DNA of 64,000 nt from Pseudozobellia sp. WGM2. GTDB lineage: Bacteria; Bacteroidota; Bacteroidia; Flavobacteriales; Flavobacteriaceae. The first letter of the stretch is position 1; every line of letters starts with the position of its first letter. Location: the NCBI RefSeq assembly GCF_017810075.1, contig NZ_JADNYK010000002.1:558001-622000 (forward strand), written 5' to 3'. A program made the translations under genes and the position numbers. Below are positions 1 through 8,674 of the stretch, in pieces. The notes under the pieces were generated by a model. The model made no database searches, was not told the DNA's origin, and was given only the letters and a program-made list of their open reading frames with translations.

Positions 1-3
1 TGA

Positions 4-366
4 CTAGTTTACTGCGTCTTTTGCATCATTTGCCACTTTATTGGCAGCATTTTTAACATCGTTGGCCGCATCTTTAGCACCTTCCTTCATGTTTTCTCCG
101 GCTTCTTTGGCTTCATTAAGTGCGTCGTTACCAGCTTCCTTCATATCTTCACCGGCTTCTTTTGCTTTGTCAGCTGCCTCTTCGCCCATCTCTTTCATTT
201 CTTCGCCTACTTCTCTACCGGCTTCTTTGATATCTTCACCGGCCTCTTTCATAGATTCTCCAGCTTGTTCGGCTGAACTTTTCGCCTTATCGGCACTTTC
301 TCTACAAGAAATAAAAGATGTACTTAGGGCAAGCATTAAGATTGAACTTAGAACTACTTTTTTCAT
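4..366 (-). CDS. LEA-like repetitive lipoprotein
   Basis: A 120-residue secreted lipoprotein. The N-terminus is a short lysine start, a hydrophobic stretch and a lipobox ending at Cys21 (SFISC), so the mature protein should be lipid-anchored. The rest is almost entirely an amphipathic repeat built from Lys, Glu, Ala, Gly and Asp in variants of EAGEDMKEAG, spaced by about 11 residues. Such repeats are typical of LEA-like or YtxH-like helical proteins, which are often linked to stress or envelope protection. No catalytic residues are visible and the function is not recognised. The antisense strand is open too, which is a by-product of the repeat. The gene is divergent from ileS. Confidence 0.8.
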   Translation of the reverse strand: MKKVVLSSILMLALSTSFISCRESADKAKSSAEQAGESMKEAGEDIKEAGREVGEEMKEMGEEAADKAKEAGEDMKEAGNDALNEAKEAGENMKEGAKDAANDVKNAANKVANDAKDAVN

Positions 367-570
367 GATTTTAAATTTAATATTAGTTAATAGTTGTTGG
401 AATAATATACGCAGGAATAACTTTTTTGGATGCTGTTTTGTTAAATCTCCGGTGGTCTGAAAAGTATGAATCTATTAGAGAGCAAGAAAAAGGAGTTAAC
501 TGGTAGATAGAACACCGATAATAAACGGTTTCATTTTATTAACTGTCCCTATAAATTGCTTAAAAATCGT

Positions 571-578
571 TAATTTTG
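571..578 (+). promoter_or_regulatory. Putative -7 box (TAnnTTTG) before ileS
   Basis: TAATTTTG matches the Bacteroidota -7 element and lies 52 nt before the ileS start. No TTG box is found at the usual 17-23 nt spacing (the nearest is 12 nt upstream), so the call is weak. The rest of the 264 nt between the lipoprotein and ileS shows no gene. Confidence 0.35.
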
Positions 579-630
579 CTGCCTTAAAATAATAGAACTC
601 AAGGGAGTTTTAACAATTGAAAGCCTTGTT

Positions 631-3600
631 ATGAAGTTTGCGGAATACAAAGGATTGGATTTGCCAAAAGTGGCGGAGGAGATACTAGCTTATTGGAAAG
701 AAAACGGAATTTTCGAGAAAAGTATTTCTACCCGAGAAGGTAAACCAAGTTATGTCTTTTACGAAGGTCCACCATCAGCGAATGGTATGCCCGGCATACA
801 CCACGTAATGGCACGTACTATTAAAGATATTTTTCCGCGCTATAAAACTATGAAGGGGTTTCAAGTAAAAAGAAAAGCCGGTTGGGATACCCATGGTCTA
901 CCCATTGAATTAGGGGTCGAAAAAGAATTGGGCATCACTAAAGAAGATATCGGTCAGAAGATATCTGTTGAAGACTATAATGCCGCATGTAAAAAAGCGG
1001 TCATGAGATACACCGATGTTTGGAATAGGATGACCGAGCAGGTAGGTTATTGGGTAGACATGAATGACCCTTATATTACCTACAAGTCAAAATATATGGA
1101 ATCTGTATGGTGGTTGTTGAAGCAGATTTATGATAAAGGCCTTATCTACAAGGGTTATACGATTCAGCCCTATTCCCCGAAAGCCGGTACAGGGCTTAGT
1201 TCACATGAATTGAATCAACCGGGAACGTATCAAGATGTAACCGATACAACAATTGTTGCCCAATTCAAGGCCGTAGAATCTACTCTTCCCGAGTTTTTAA
1301 AGGATGAAGGAGATATCTTTTTCTTGGCTTGGACAACTACGCCATGGACACTGCCCTCGAATACGGCCTTGACCGTTGGCCCAAAGATTGAGTATGTCTT
1401 GGTCGAAACTTACAACCAATATACATTCAAGCCCATAAATGTAGTTTTAGCTAAAAAGTTGATAGGGAAACAATTTTCCGGTAAGTTTCAGGAAGTCAAG
1501 TCGAAGCCTGAATTACTCGAATATGCCTCTGGCGATAAAAAAATACCTTTTTATGTAGTAAAAGAGTTCACCGGTAATGATTTGGTCGGTATCCACTACG
1601 AGCAATTGTTAGACTATGCGCTTCCATATGAAAACCCTGAAAATGCATTTAGGGTAATCACAGGTGATTTTGTTACGACCGAAGATGGTACCGGTATAGT
1701 TCATACGGCGCCTACTTTTGGCGCTGACGACGCCTTGGTGGCCAAGCAGGCTGAGCCTGTGGTACCGCCGCTTTTGGTGCTTGATGAAAATAAGAATCCT
1801 GTGCCGTTAGTAGATTTACAGGGTAAATTTAGGCCTGAGATGAAAGAATTGGCCGGTAAATATGTAAAAAACGAATACTATAACTTAGGCGAGGTGCCTG
1901 AGAGATCGGTCGACGTTGAAATCGCTATTCGGCTTAAAGAAGAGAATCGGGCGTTCAAAGTAGAGAAGTATGTGCACAGCTATCCGAACTGCTGGCGTAC
2001 CGATAAGCCAATATTGTATTACCCCCTCGATTCTTGGTTTATTAAAATAACCGATGTAAAAGATAAAATGTTTCAATTGAACCAGACCATAAACTGGAAG
2101 CCTAAATCGACAGGTGAAGGCAGGTTTGGCAACTGGTTGGCGAATGCCAACGATTGGAATCTATCGCGATCTAGATATTGGGGTATTCCACTTCCTATTT
2201 GGCGTACCGAAGATGGCCAAGAGTTGAAAATAATGGGCTCGGTTTCTGAATTGAAAGAAGAAATGGCGAAGTCGGTTTCCGCAGGCTTAATGGAAAAAGA
2301 TATTTTCGATGAGTTCGTTGTGGGCGACCTATCCGAAGAGAATTATGATAAAATAGACCTTCACAAGAATATTGTTGATGGTATTACATTGGTTTCCGAA
2401 TCAGGAAAACCGATGAAACGAGAAAGTGATTTAATCGATGTTTGGTTCGATAGTGGTTCGATGCCCTATGCGCAATGGCATTACCCTTTTGAAAATAAAG
2501 AGCTGATTGATGAAGGAAAAACTTATCCGGCCGATTTTATTGCTGAAGGTGTTGACCAGACCAGAGGTTGGTTCTATACCCTACATGCAATTGCAACAAT
2601 GGTTTTTGACTCGGTAGCGTATAAGAATGTTGTTTCTAACGGACTAGTTCTCGACAAAGAGGGCAAAAAAATGTCAAAGAGACTTGGTAATGCTGTCGAC
2701 CCTTTTGAAACCATGAGCGAACATGGTGCCGATGCTACACGCTGGTATATGATTTCGAATGCCAACCCTTGGGATAATCTTAAATTCGATATCGATGGTA
2801 TAGTTGAGGTAAAACGTAAGTTCTTTGGTACGTTATACAATACTTATTCGTTCTTTGGCCTGTATGCAAACATTGATAATTTCGATTACTCTGAAGCTAA
2901 TTTGCCGTTGGAAGAGAGGCCCGAAATCGATAGGTGGATCTTATCTGAACTTCATTCGCTGATCAAAATAGTCGATGAGGCTTATGCCGAATACGAGCCT
3001 ACCAGAGCTACAAGGGCTATTTCAGATTATGTTCAAGAAAATTTGAGTAATTGGTATGTGCGCTTATGTAGAAGACGCTTCTGGAAAGGCGAATATCAAA
3101 AAGATAAGATTTCTGCTTATCAAACCCTTTATACCTGTCTTGAAACGGTAGCGAAGTTATCTGCTCCGGTTGCTCCATTTTTTATGGATCGACTGTACAA
3201 AGATTTAACTAATACCACCAAAACCGAATCTTTTGAAAGTGTACATTTAGCAGATTTTCCGTTGTACGATGAGTCATTTGTTGACAAAGATTTAGAAAGC
3301 AAGATGGAGAAAGCGCAGACCATATCATCATTGGTGTTGTCTATTCGTCAGAAAGAAAAAATAAAAGTGCGTCAGCCTTTGCAAAAAGTGATGATACCCA
3401 TTTTAGATGATATTCAAAGACAAGAAATAGAAGCGGTTGCCGACCTGATTAAATCTGAAGTCAATGTAAAAGAAATTGAGTTGCTTGATGATGCATCTGG
3501 TGTGTTGATAAAAAGAATCAAACCAAATTTTAAAACTTTAGGGCCTAAATTTGGAAAAGATATGAAGAAGATAGCCCAGGCTGTATCGACCTTGGATCAA

Positions 3601-4029
3601 GAAGACATCCAGAAAATTGAGCAGAAGGGCGAATTATCACTTGACATTGATAATAAAAGTATTACATTACAGTTACAAGATGTAGAGATAACCTCTCAAG
3701 ATATAGAAGGTTGGTTGGTGGCAAGCGCAGGTGCGATCACAGTAGCGCTAGATATAACGATCAACGATGACCTAAGACAAGAGGGTATTGCTCGCGAGCT
3801 TGTTAACCGAATTCAGAACATTAGAAAAGATTCTGGTTTTGAGGTTACAGACAAAATCGATGTTAAGATTTTAAAAGACGGACACGTTGAGAAGGCCGTC
3901 GAAAGTAATATAAACTATATCAAGACCGAGACATTAACCGCCGAGCTTGATTTTGAAGAGAAACTTGAGAAGGGAACCGAGGTTGCCTTTGATGAGGTGA
4001 ACACGAGATTATTTATAGAAAAACATTAG
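631..4029 (+). CDS. ileS: Isoleucyl-tRNA synthetase, type 2, with GXHH signature
   Basis: Charges tRNA-Ile with isoleucine in the cytosol. At 1132 residues it is longer than the type 1 bacterial enzyme (about 940) and resembles the eukaryote-like type 2 (IleRS2), with GWDTHGLPIELGVEKELG-type sequence after the signature region. The class I HXGH motif, expected after the YEGPPSANG segment, reads G55-I-H57-H58, a swap of the first and third positions. The second signature is K680-M-S-K-R. The editing (CP1) domain lies between them and the anticodon-binding domain begins near residue 740. The ATG start fits the family N-terminus (MKFAEYKGLDLPKV). It begins a compact group with the DksA-like gene 4 nt downstream and lspA. 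The ileS-lspA neighbourhood is common in bacteria. Confidence 0.97.
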   Translation: MKFAEYKGLDLPKVAEEILAYWKENGIFEKSISTREGKPSYVFYEGPPSANGMPGIHHVMARTIKDIFPRYKTMKGFQVKRKAGWDTHGLPIELGVEKELGITKEDIGQKISVEDYNAACKKAVMRYTDVWNRMTEQVGYWVDMNDPYITYKSKYMESVWWLLKQIYDKGLIYKGYTIQPYSPKAGTGLSSHELNQPGTYQDVTDTTIVAQFKAVESTLPEFLKDEGDIFFLAWTTTPWTLPSNTALTVGPKIEYVLVETYNQYTFKPINVVLAKKLIGKQFSGKFQEVKSKPELLEYASGDKKIPFYVVKEFTGNDLVGIHYEQLLDYALPYENPENAFRVITGDFVTTEDGTGIVHTAPTFGADDALVAKQAEPVVPPLLVLDENKNPVPLVDLQGKFRPEMKELAGKYVKNEYYNLGEVPERSVDVEIAIRLKEENRAFKVEKYVHSYPNCWRTDKPILYYPLDSWFIKITDVKDKMFQLNQTINWKPKSTGEGRFGNWLANANDWNLSRSRYWGIPLPIWRTEDGQELKIMGSVSELKEEMAKSVSAGLMEKDIFDEFVVGDLSEENYDKIDLHKNIVDGITLVSESGKPMKRESDLIDVWFDSGSMPYAQWHYPFENKELIDEGKTYPADFIAEGVDQTRGWFYTLHAIATMVFDSVAYKNVVSNGLVLDKEGKKMSKRLGNAVDPFETMSEHGADATRWYMISNANPWDNLKFDIDGIVEVKRKFFGTLYNTYSFFGLYANIDNFDYSEANLPLEERPEIDRWILSELHSLIKIVDEAYAEYEPTRATRAISDYVQENLSNWYVRLCRRRFWKGEYQKDKISAYQTLYTCLETVAKLSAPVAPFFMDRLYKDLTNTTKTESFESVHLADFPLYDESFVDKDLESKMEKAQTISSLVLSIRQKEKIKVRQPLQKVMIPILDDIQRQEIEAVADLIKSEVNVKEIELLDDASGVLIKRIKPNFKTLGPKFGKDMKKIAQAVSTLDQEDIQKIEQKGELSLDIDNKSITLQLQDVEITSQDIEGWLVASAGAITVALDITINDDLRQEGIARELVNRIQNIRKDSGFEVTDKIDVKILKDGHVEKAVESNINYIKTETLTAELDFEEKLEKGTEVAFDEVNTRLFIEKH

Positions 4030-4033
4030 TAAA

Positions 4034-4417
4034 ATGGCAGAAGATTTAAAAGTTAGATATTCGGACAAAGATCTGGCCGAATTCAAAGAATTGATTGAAG
4101 AAAAAATAGAAAAGGCCAAGAGTCATTTAGACTTGCTCAAAAGCTCATATATGAACGATGGCAATAATGGTACCGATGATACCTCACCCACGTTCAAAGC
4201 TTTTGAAGAAGGTTCTGAAACCATGAGTAAAGAAGCAAATACGCAGTTGGCAATCAGGCAAGAGAAATTTATTAGAGACCTGAAGAACGCTATACTTCGT
4301 ATTGAAAACAAAACCTATGGTATCTGCCGTGTAACCGGAAAGCTTATTGCTAAAGAGCGATTGAAGTTAGTGCCGCATGCTACACTTAGCATCGAGGCTA
4401 AGAATATGCAGAAATAA
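4034..4417 (+). CDS. DksA/TraR-family protein lacking most zinc cysteines
   Basis: A 127-residue protein with an N-terminal coiled-coil (about residues 10-85, ending in the IENKTYG segment) and a C-terminal zinc-finger-like region, the DksA/TraR layout. Family members bind the RNA polymerase secondary channel and tune transcription, often with ppGpp. Only Cys98 of the usual four-cysteine finger is present (YGICRVTGKLIAKERL). The other positions are Thr, Ala or similar, so zinc binding in the classical way is unlikely. It starts 4 nt after ileS, so it is probably co-transcribed. A rho-independent terminator follows. Confidence 0.88.
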   Translation: MAEDLKVRYSDKDLAEFKELIEEKIEKAKSHLDLLKSSYMNDGNNGTDDTSPTFKAFEEGSETMSKEANTQLAIRQEKFIRDLKNAILRIENKTYGICRVTGKLIAKERLKLVPHATLSIEAKNMQK

Positions 4418-4447
4418 AAGTCCGCAAACGATGCATACAATATTCGA

Positions 4448-4477
4448 CCTGCAAGGTTTTACCTTGTAGGTCTTTTT
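4448..4477 (+). terminator. Terminator after the ileS/DksA-like pair
   Basis: An inverted repeat CCTGCAAGG / ACCTTGTAGG (one G-U pair) with a short T-rich loop is followed by a run of T (TCTTTTT). It ends the ileS transcript and lies just upstream of the next gene. Confidence 0.7.
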
Positions 4478-4493
4478 GGTTAAAGTCAGATTG

Positions 4494-5111
4494 ATGAATA
4501 AACTGTTTTTGTTTCTTTTTCTAACCTTTCAGATTTCACACGCTCAAAAGGTGGTCAAGAAATCTATTGTCAATGATGAAATAACATCAATAAATATTGA
4601 TGTAGACAAGTGCTATGGACTAATTCTCGATACTGCTAAGGGTAATGAGATATTGGTAGAGGCTACTATTGATGGGGAGTATAGAAAAGAATTACTGATT
4701 AATCTTGAGCACATGGGTGACACCTATTATTTAAGCAGTGTTTTTCAGCCCGTTTTCGAAAACCCGAACGACAAATTAAGTGCACATAAAGTGGTTTCCG
4801 TTTTTTTAAAAGTTTCGATACCTGAATATTTATCGGCTTCGGTCTATGGGAGTAGCTGCAATGTTTCAGCTTCAGGTAGCTATCGAGAATTGTCGATTTC
4901 CCTGAGCGATGGCAATTGCACATTAAGGCAAGTTGGTGAAGAGGTAACGGTGTTGACCCAAAGCGGAACCATTAATCTTTTTGCTAAAAGGGGAGAGGTA
5001 AAGACCGATACCAAATACGGTAAATTGGATGAAGATGAAATTGCTGCCGGAAGTAATCATTATAATCTTACTAGTATTACCGGCAATATCAACGTTAAAA
5101 AAACCGAATAA
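4494..5111 (+). CDS. Secreted protein of unknown function
   Basis: A 205-residue protein with a clear signal peptide (MNKLFLFLFLTFQISHAQ, cleaved after HAQ). The remainder is rich in beta-strand-like alternation and Ser/Gly, as in adhesin-like or DUF4097-type repetitive beta folds, but I do not recognise the family with confidence. The ATG chosen here starts directly at the signal peptide. An in-frame TTG 18 nt upstream would add residues before it and sits against the terminator. It lies between the DksA-like gene and lspA, 36 nt before lspA. Confidence 0.8.
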   Translation: MNKLFLFLFLTFQISHAQKVVKKSIVNDEITSINIDVDKCYGLILDTAKGNEILVEATIDGEYRKELLINLEHMGDTYYLSSVFQPVFENPNDKLSAHKVVSVFLKVSIPEYLSASVYGSSCNVSASGSYRELSISLSDGNCTLRQVGEEVTVLTQSGTINLFAKRGEVKTDTKYGKLDEDEIAAGSNHYNLTSITGNINVKKTE

Positions 5112-5147
5112 TATGTCTATTTTTGCCACTTCAAACCATAAAGAAAC

Positions 5148-5810
5148 ATGGGTCTAAAAAAATCGTTGTTGCTTATTATTGCCGTTCTTCTTATAGATCA
5201 GATAAGCAAAGTTTATATAAAGACACATTTTGTTCTCGGTGAATCAATCGAGGTTTTTAGTTGGTTCAAAATATTGTTCATAGAAAATTCAGGTGCGGCT
5301 TGGGGTGCCAAGCTAAGCGATTTTTTACCTCTATCAGAGCCCGTCGGTAAATTAATACTGACAGTTTTTAGACTTTTTGCGGTTGCCGGTATCGGTTATT
5401 GGTTATACGACACTATTAAAAAACAGAGTTCAAAGATTCTTATTTTAGCTGTGTCTTTAATCTTTGCGGGTGCTTTGGGCAATATTATCGATTCCGTTTT
5501 TTACGGAGTGATATTTAACGACAGTTACCAGCAAGTGGCCACTGCTTTTTCAGAAGAGCCCTACGGAGGCTTTTTTTACGGTAAAGTTGTAGATATGCTT
5601 TACTTTCCATTAATAGATACTACGTGGCCCGAATGGGTGCCCTATTTCGGCGGAAACGATTTTCGCTTTTTTGAACCTGTTTTCAATATAGCCGATATGG
5701 CTATCAGTACGGGGGTCGGTATACTTATTGTTTTCAATAAAAAAGCTTTTGGAAAGCTAGAAGATGAAACTGGTGTAGACAATAATTATCAGTCATCAGA
5801 AAATGAATGA
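5148..5810 (+). CDS. lspA: Lipoprotein signal peptidase (signal peptidase II)
   Basis: An inner-membrane aspartic protease that removes the signal peptide of prolipoproteins after lipidation. It has 220 residues, longer than the usual 160-170. The extra length is a soluble insert (about 120-175) between the two catalytic blocks, as in other Bacteroidota. Visible motifs are D17-Q-I-S-K, NSGAAWG (47-53), GNIID with catalytic D115 and FNIAD with catalytic D183. The window encodes many lipoproteins that would be its substrates. Its 3' end overlaps the convergent cyclo-ligase gene by 22 nt. Confidence 0.96.
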   Translation: MGLKKSLLLIIAVLLIDQISKVYIKTHFVLGESIEVFSWFKILFIENSGAAWGAKLSDFLPLSEPVGKLILTVFRLFAVAGIGYWLYDTIKKQSSKILILAVSLIFAGALGNIIDSVFYGVIFNDSYQQVATAFSEEPYGGFFYGKVVDMLYFPLIDTTWPEWVPYFGGNDFRFFEPVFNIADMAISTGVGILIVFNKKAFGKLEDETGVDNNYQSSENE

Positions 5811-6364
5811 ATATTTTTCGGGGTTACACAATAATCAAGCGGGATATCATGTTCGTTTAGGTCATCAATTCTTTCCTCAGGCTCAAAAAGAGATAAACCG
5901 ATTTTTATAGTGTCAGGTCTACATTGAGCTAAAAATTCATCATAAAACCCTTTACCGTAACCAACTCGGTTTCCTTTTATATCATAAGCTAATAGAGGTA
6001 GAAAGATAACATCGATGCTTGATGGCTGTATTTCGATACCATCTAGGGGTTCGGGTACGTTCCATTGGTTTTTTTTGAGCCTAGTACTGTCCGTCAAAAG
6101 ATAATGAGTAAGTTGCCTATTATCTAACATCTTGGGCAAAACAATGTGTTTGTCCTTACCTTGAAGAATAGACAATATAAAAGAAGTATCTATTTCTTTT
6201 TTTTCTATTATAGGCAAGAAAATATGAAAGTAATCTAGTTGCCAAACACATATGGGCAACTGAAGCACTCGATTGGCGATGCTTAAACTTAAGTCTAACA
6301 AAGATTCACTGCTAACAGTGTCTCTAAGGGTCGTGTAGTGAGATCGTAAATCTTTTTTAAGCAT
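5789..6364 (-). CDS. 5-formyltetrahydrofolate cyclo-ligase
   Basis: Converts 5-formyl-THF to 5,10-methenyl-THF with ATP, returning a storage folate to one-carbon metabolism. The 191-residue length is normal. The diagnostic motif is NRVGYGKGFYDEFL (about residues 131-144), with the N-terminal KKDLRSHY basic helix that binds ATP. It is convergent with and overlaps the end of lspA by 22 nt, so the two 3' ends are antisense to each other. Confidence 0.93.
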   Translation of the reverse strand: MLKKDLRSHYTTLRDTVSSESLLDLSLSIANRVLQLPICVWQLDYFHIFLPIIEKKEIDTSFILSILQGKDKHIVLPKMLDNRQLTHYLLTDSTRLKKNQWNVPEPLDGIEIQPSSIDVIFLPLLAYDIKGNRVGYGKGFYDEFLAQCRPDTIKIGLSLFEPEERIDDLNEHDIPLDYCVTPKNIHSFSDD

Positions 6365-6409
6365 TGATTCAGGATCAAACTCTAGTAATCTGGGGAACTT
6401 AGGTCGAAC

Positions 6410-6496
6410 TTATTCTTTTGCGTTCACAAGGTAATATATCTTGAAAGAAATCATCAAGATTAGGTAAAGACCTAAGGTTATTATATACTTATCCAT
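6410..6496 (-). CDS. Possible 28-residue membrane micro-protein
   Basis: A short reading frame encodes a start, a hydrophobic stretch of about 18-20 residues (ITLGLYLILMISF) and a charged tail ending NAKE. It could be one transmembrane helix. It lies upstream of the cyclo-ligase gene on the same strand, 45 nt before it. No homologue is recognised and chance cannot be excluded. Confidence 0.3.
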   Translation of the reverse strand: MDKYIITLGLYLILMISFKIYYLVNAKE

Positions 6497-6865
6497 GCGG
6501 TAAATGATTTTGATACTTTAAAATTAAGTAAAATTAAGTTTACCAACACTTTTAAATGCAAGTTTTTATCGATGAAATGCACATTTTAATTCAATTTTAA
6601 CGTTTTCGTGAAGTTTGTTGAATTTTTTAATAAAATTCATAACTGATAAGTTTGAGAGGTATCAATCTTAAAGGAAGATTTTCAAATTCTTCATGATATG
6701 ATAATTTAGAAGTCCGCTTAGGGCTGTTGTCTTTTATAGCGATTATTTCTATCGAGATAGTTAAAATAGTATAAAACCACACCTGTTTAAAGCGAAACAT
6801 AGTAATTTAACTGCGCTAATTTGATACAATTCATTAAAGCCAATCTTCAATAATCTTTGTTGCCG
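6497..6865. other. AT-rich intergenic region before uvrC
   Basis: No protein or RNA gene is evident. One TAnnTTTG match (TAAGTTTG, 6647-6654) could be a -7 element, with the nearest TTG too far (26 nt) for a good promoter. A small inverted repeat (CTATCGAGATAG) lies near 6752. Otherwise I see nothing. Confidence 0.4.
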
Positions 6866-8653
6866 ATGCCACAAGTTCCCATAGAAATTCAACTGAGTAC
6901 CTTGCCTAAAAGCCCTGGTGTATATCAGTTTTATGACGCGGATGAAAAGATACTTTATGTGGGTAAGGCTAAAGACCTGAAGAAAAGGGTCAGTTCATAT
7001 TTTACGAAAAATCATGAATATGGCAAGACCAGGGTAATGGTCAAAAAGATAAAGCGTATAAAGCATATAGTAGTACCTACTGAATCTGATGCCCTTCTAC
7101 TTGAAAATAACCTGATTAAAAAGTACAGGCCTCGGTACAATGTATTGTTGAAAGACGACAAATCATATCCATGGATATGTATTAAAAATGAGCGTTTTCC
7201 CAGAATATTTCCAACCCGAAAATTGATTAGGGACGGGTCTGAATATTACGGACCTTATACAAGCATGAAGACTGTACGCACTCTGCTAGAACTTATAAAA
7301 AGTGTCTATCCCTTGCGTACTTGTAATTACGATTTATCCCAAGAAAAAATAGAAAACGGCAAGTATAAGGTGTGTTTAGAATATCATTTGGGCAATTGCA
7401 AAGGCCCATGCGAAGATAAACAGAGTGCAGACGATTATCACGCGCAAATAGCGGATATAAGAGAAATTATAAAGGGTAATTTCAAATCTTCTTTACAGTA
7501 CTTCAAGAAAGAAATGAAATCTTTAGCTGAAGAGATGAGATTTGAAGAGGCTCAAAGTATTAAAGATAAAGTTGAAGTGCTTGAAAATTATCAAGTAAAG
7601 TCGACAATTGTGAATCCGAAAATCAATAACGTCGATGTCTTCTCGATAATATCAGATGAGTCGCATGCCTATGTTAATTTTTTGCAGCTCTCTCATGGCT
7701 CGATTATTCGTTCGCATACACTAGAAATCAAAAAGAAACTTGATGAAACTAATGAAGAACTTTTAACCCTTGCTATTATTGAAATTAGACAACGCTTTAA
7801 TTCGCAATCAAAAGAACTTTACCTACCTTTTAAAGTAGCGGTTGAAGAAGGTCTGCGAATTAGTTTGCCGAAATTGGGCGATAAAAAGAAGATATTAGAT
7901 TTATCGGAAAGAAACGCTAGATTTTTTAGGCAGGAAAGATTCAAGCAAATAAAAATTGTAGACCCAGACCGGCATACAAATCGTATAATGGCCCAAATGC
8001 AAAAAGACTTACGCCTGTCTGAAGAACCTCGACACATCGAATGTTTCGACAATAGTAATATTCAGGGATCGAACCCTGTTGCGGCCTGTGTGGTTTTTAA
8101 GAACGGAAAGCCTTCAAAGAAAGAATACCGTCATTACAATATTAAAACGGTCGAGGGTCCTGATGATTTTGCATCGATGGAAGAGGTAGTCTTTAGGCGA
8201 TACAAACGATTGTTAGCAGAAGACGAGCCGCTACCACAGTTAATTGTAATTGATGGCGGAAAAGGTCAATTGTCTTCTGCTCTAAGAAGTCTAGATGTTT
8301 TGGGCTTAAGAGGTAAGATAGCTATAATCGGCATAGCAAAACGGTTAGAAGAAATTTACTTTCCTGAAGACCCCGTGCCGTTATATTTAGATAAGCGATC
8401 CGAGTCTTTAAAAATTATTCAACAGTTAAGAAACGAAGCGCACAGGTTCGGTATTACTTTTCATAGAAGAAAAAGAAGCAAGGCGGCTATAAATTCTGAA
8501 TTGCAAAGTATCGAGGGCGTTGGTGAGAAGACCGCACAAGATTTGTTGAAGAGTTTTAAGTCGGTCAAAAGAATAAAAGAAGCCTCTATCGAGAATTTGG
8601 CGAAAACGGTAGGAATGGCCAGGGCAAAAAAAATTTATGAAACCTTTCATTAG
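6866..8653 (+). CDS. uvrC: Excinuclease ABC subunit C
   Basis: Makes both incisions flanking a UvrAB-recognised DNA lesion in nucleotide excision repair. It has 595 residues from the ATG used here. An in-frame TTG 9 nt upstream is possible but unneeded. Domains in order: GIY-YIG nuclease (G18-V-Y ... Y31-V-G33), Cys-rich region (CLEYHLGNCKGPC, about 170-183), UVR motif (about 200-235), RNase H-like endonuclease domain (HIECFDNSNIQG, then VIDGGKGQL) and C-terminal helix-hairpin-helix (IEGVGEKTAQDLL). All parts are intact. The patatin gene starts 21 nt downstream. Confidence 0.97.
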   Translation: MPQVPIEIQLSTLPKSPGVYQFYDADEKILYVGKAKDLKKRVSSYFTKNHEYGKTRVMVKKIKRIKHIVVPTESDALLLENNLIKKYRPRYNVLLKDDKSYPWICIKNERFPRIFPTRKLIRDGSEYYGPYTSMKTVRTLLELIKSVYPLRTCNYDLSQEKIENGKYKVCLEYHLGNCKGPCEDKQSADDYHAQIADIREIIKGNFKSSLQYFKKEMKSLAEEMRFEEAQSIKDKVEVLENYQVKSTIVNPKINNVDVFSIISDESHAYVNFLQLSHGSIIRSHTLEIKKKLDETNEELLTLAIIEIRQRFNSQSKELYLPFKVAVEEGLRISLPKLGDKKKILDLSERNARFFRQERFKQIKIVDPDRHTNRIMAQMQKDLRLSEEPRHIECFDNSNIQGSNPVAACVVFKNGKPSKKEYRHYNIKTVEGPDDFASMEEVVFRRYKRLLAEDEPLPQLIVIDGGKGQLSSALRSLDVLGLRGKIAIIGIAKRLEEIYFPEDPVPLYLDKRSESLKIIQQLRNEAHRFGITFHRRKRSKAAINSELQSIEGVGEKTAQDLLKSFKSVKRIKEASIENLAKTVGMARAKKIYETFH

Positions 8654-8674
8654 CATTAAGATATCTTCGAAATT

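Noticed and set aside
41-460. Long reading frame antisense to the LEA-like lipoprotein
   Set aside because: It is a mirror of the Lys/Glu/Ala repeats, has no start context or known domain, and the opposite strand has a perfect lipobox and signal peptide.
449-461. GGTGGTCTGAAA shared with the small-RNA promoter region (12466-12477)
   Set aside because: Only a 12-mer, in different contexts, with no flanking similarity or -7 box at the first site; probably chance.
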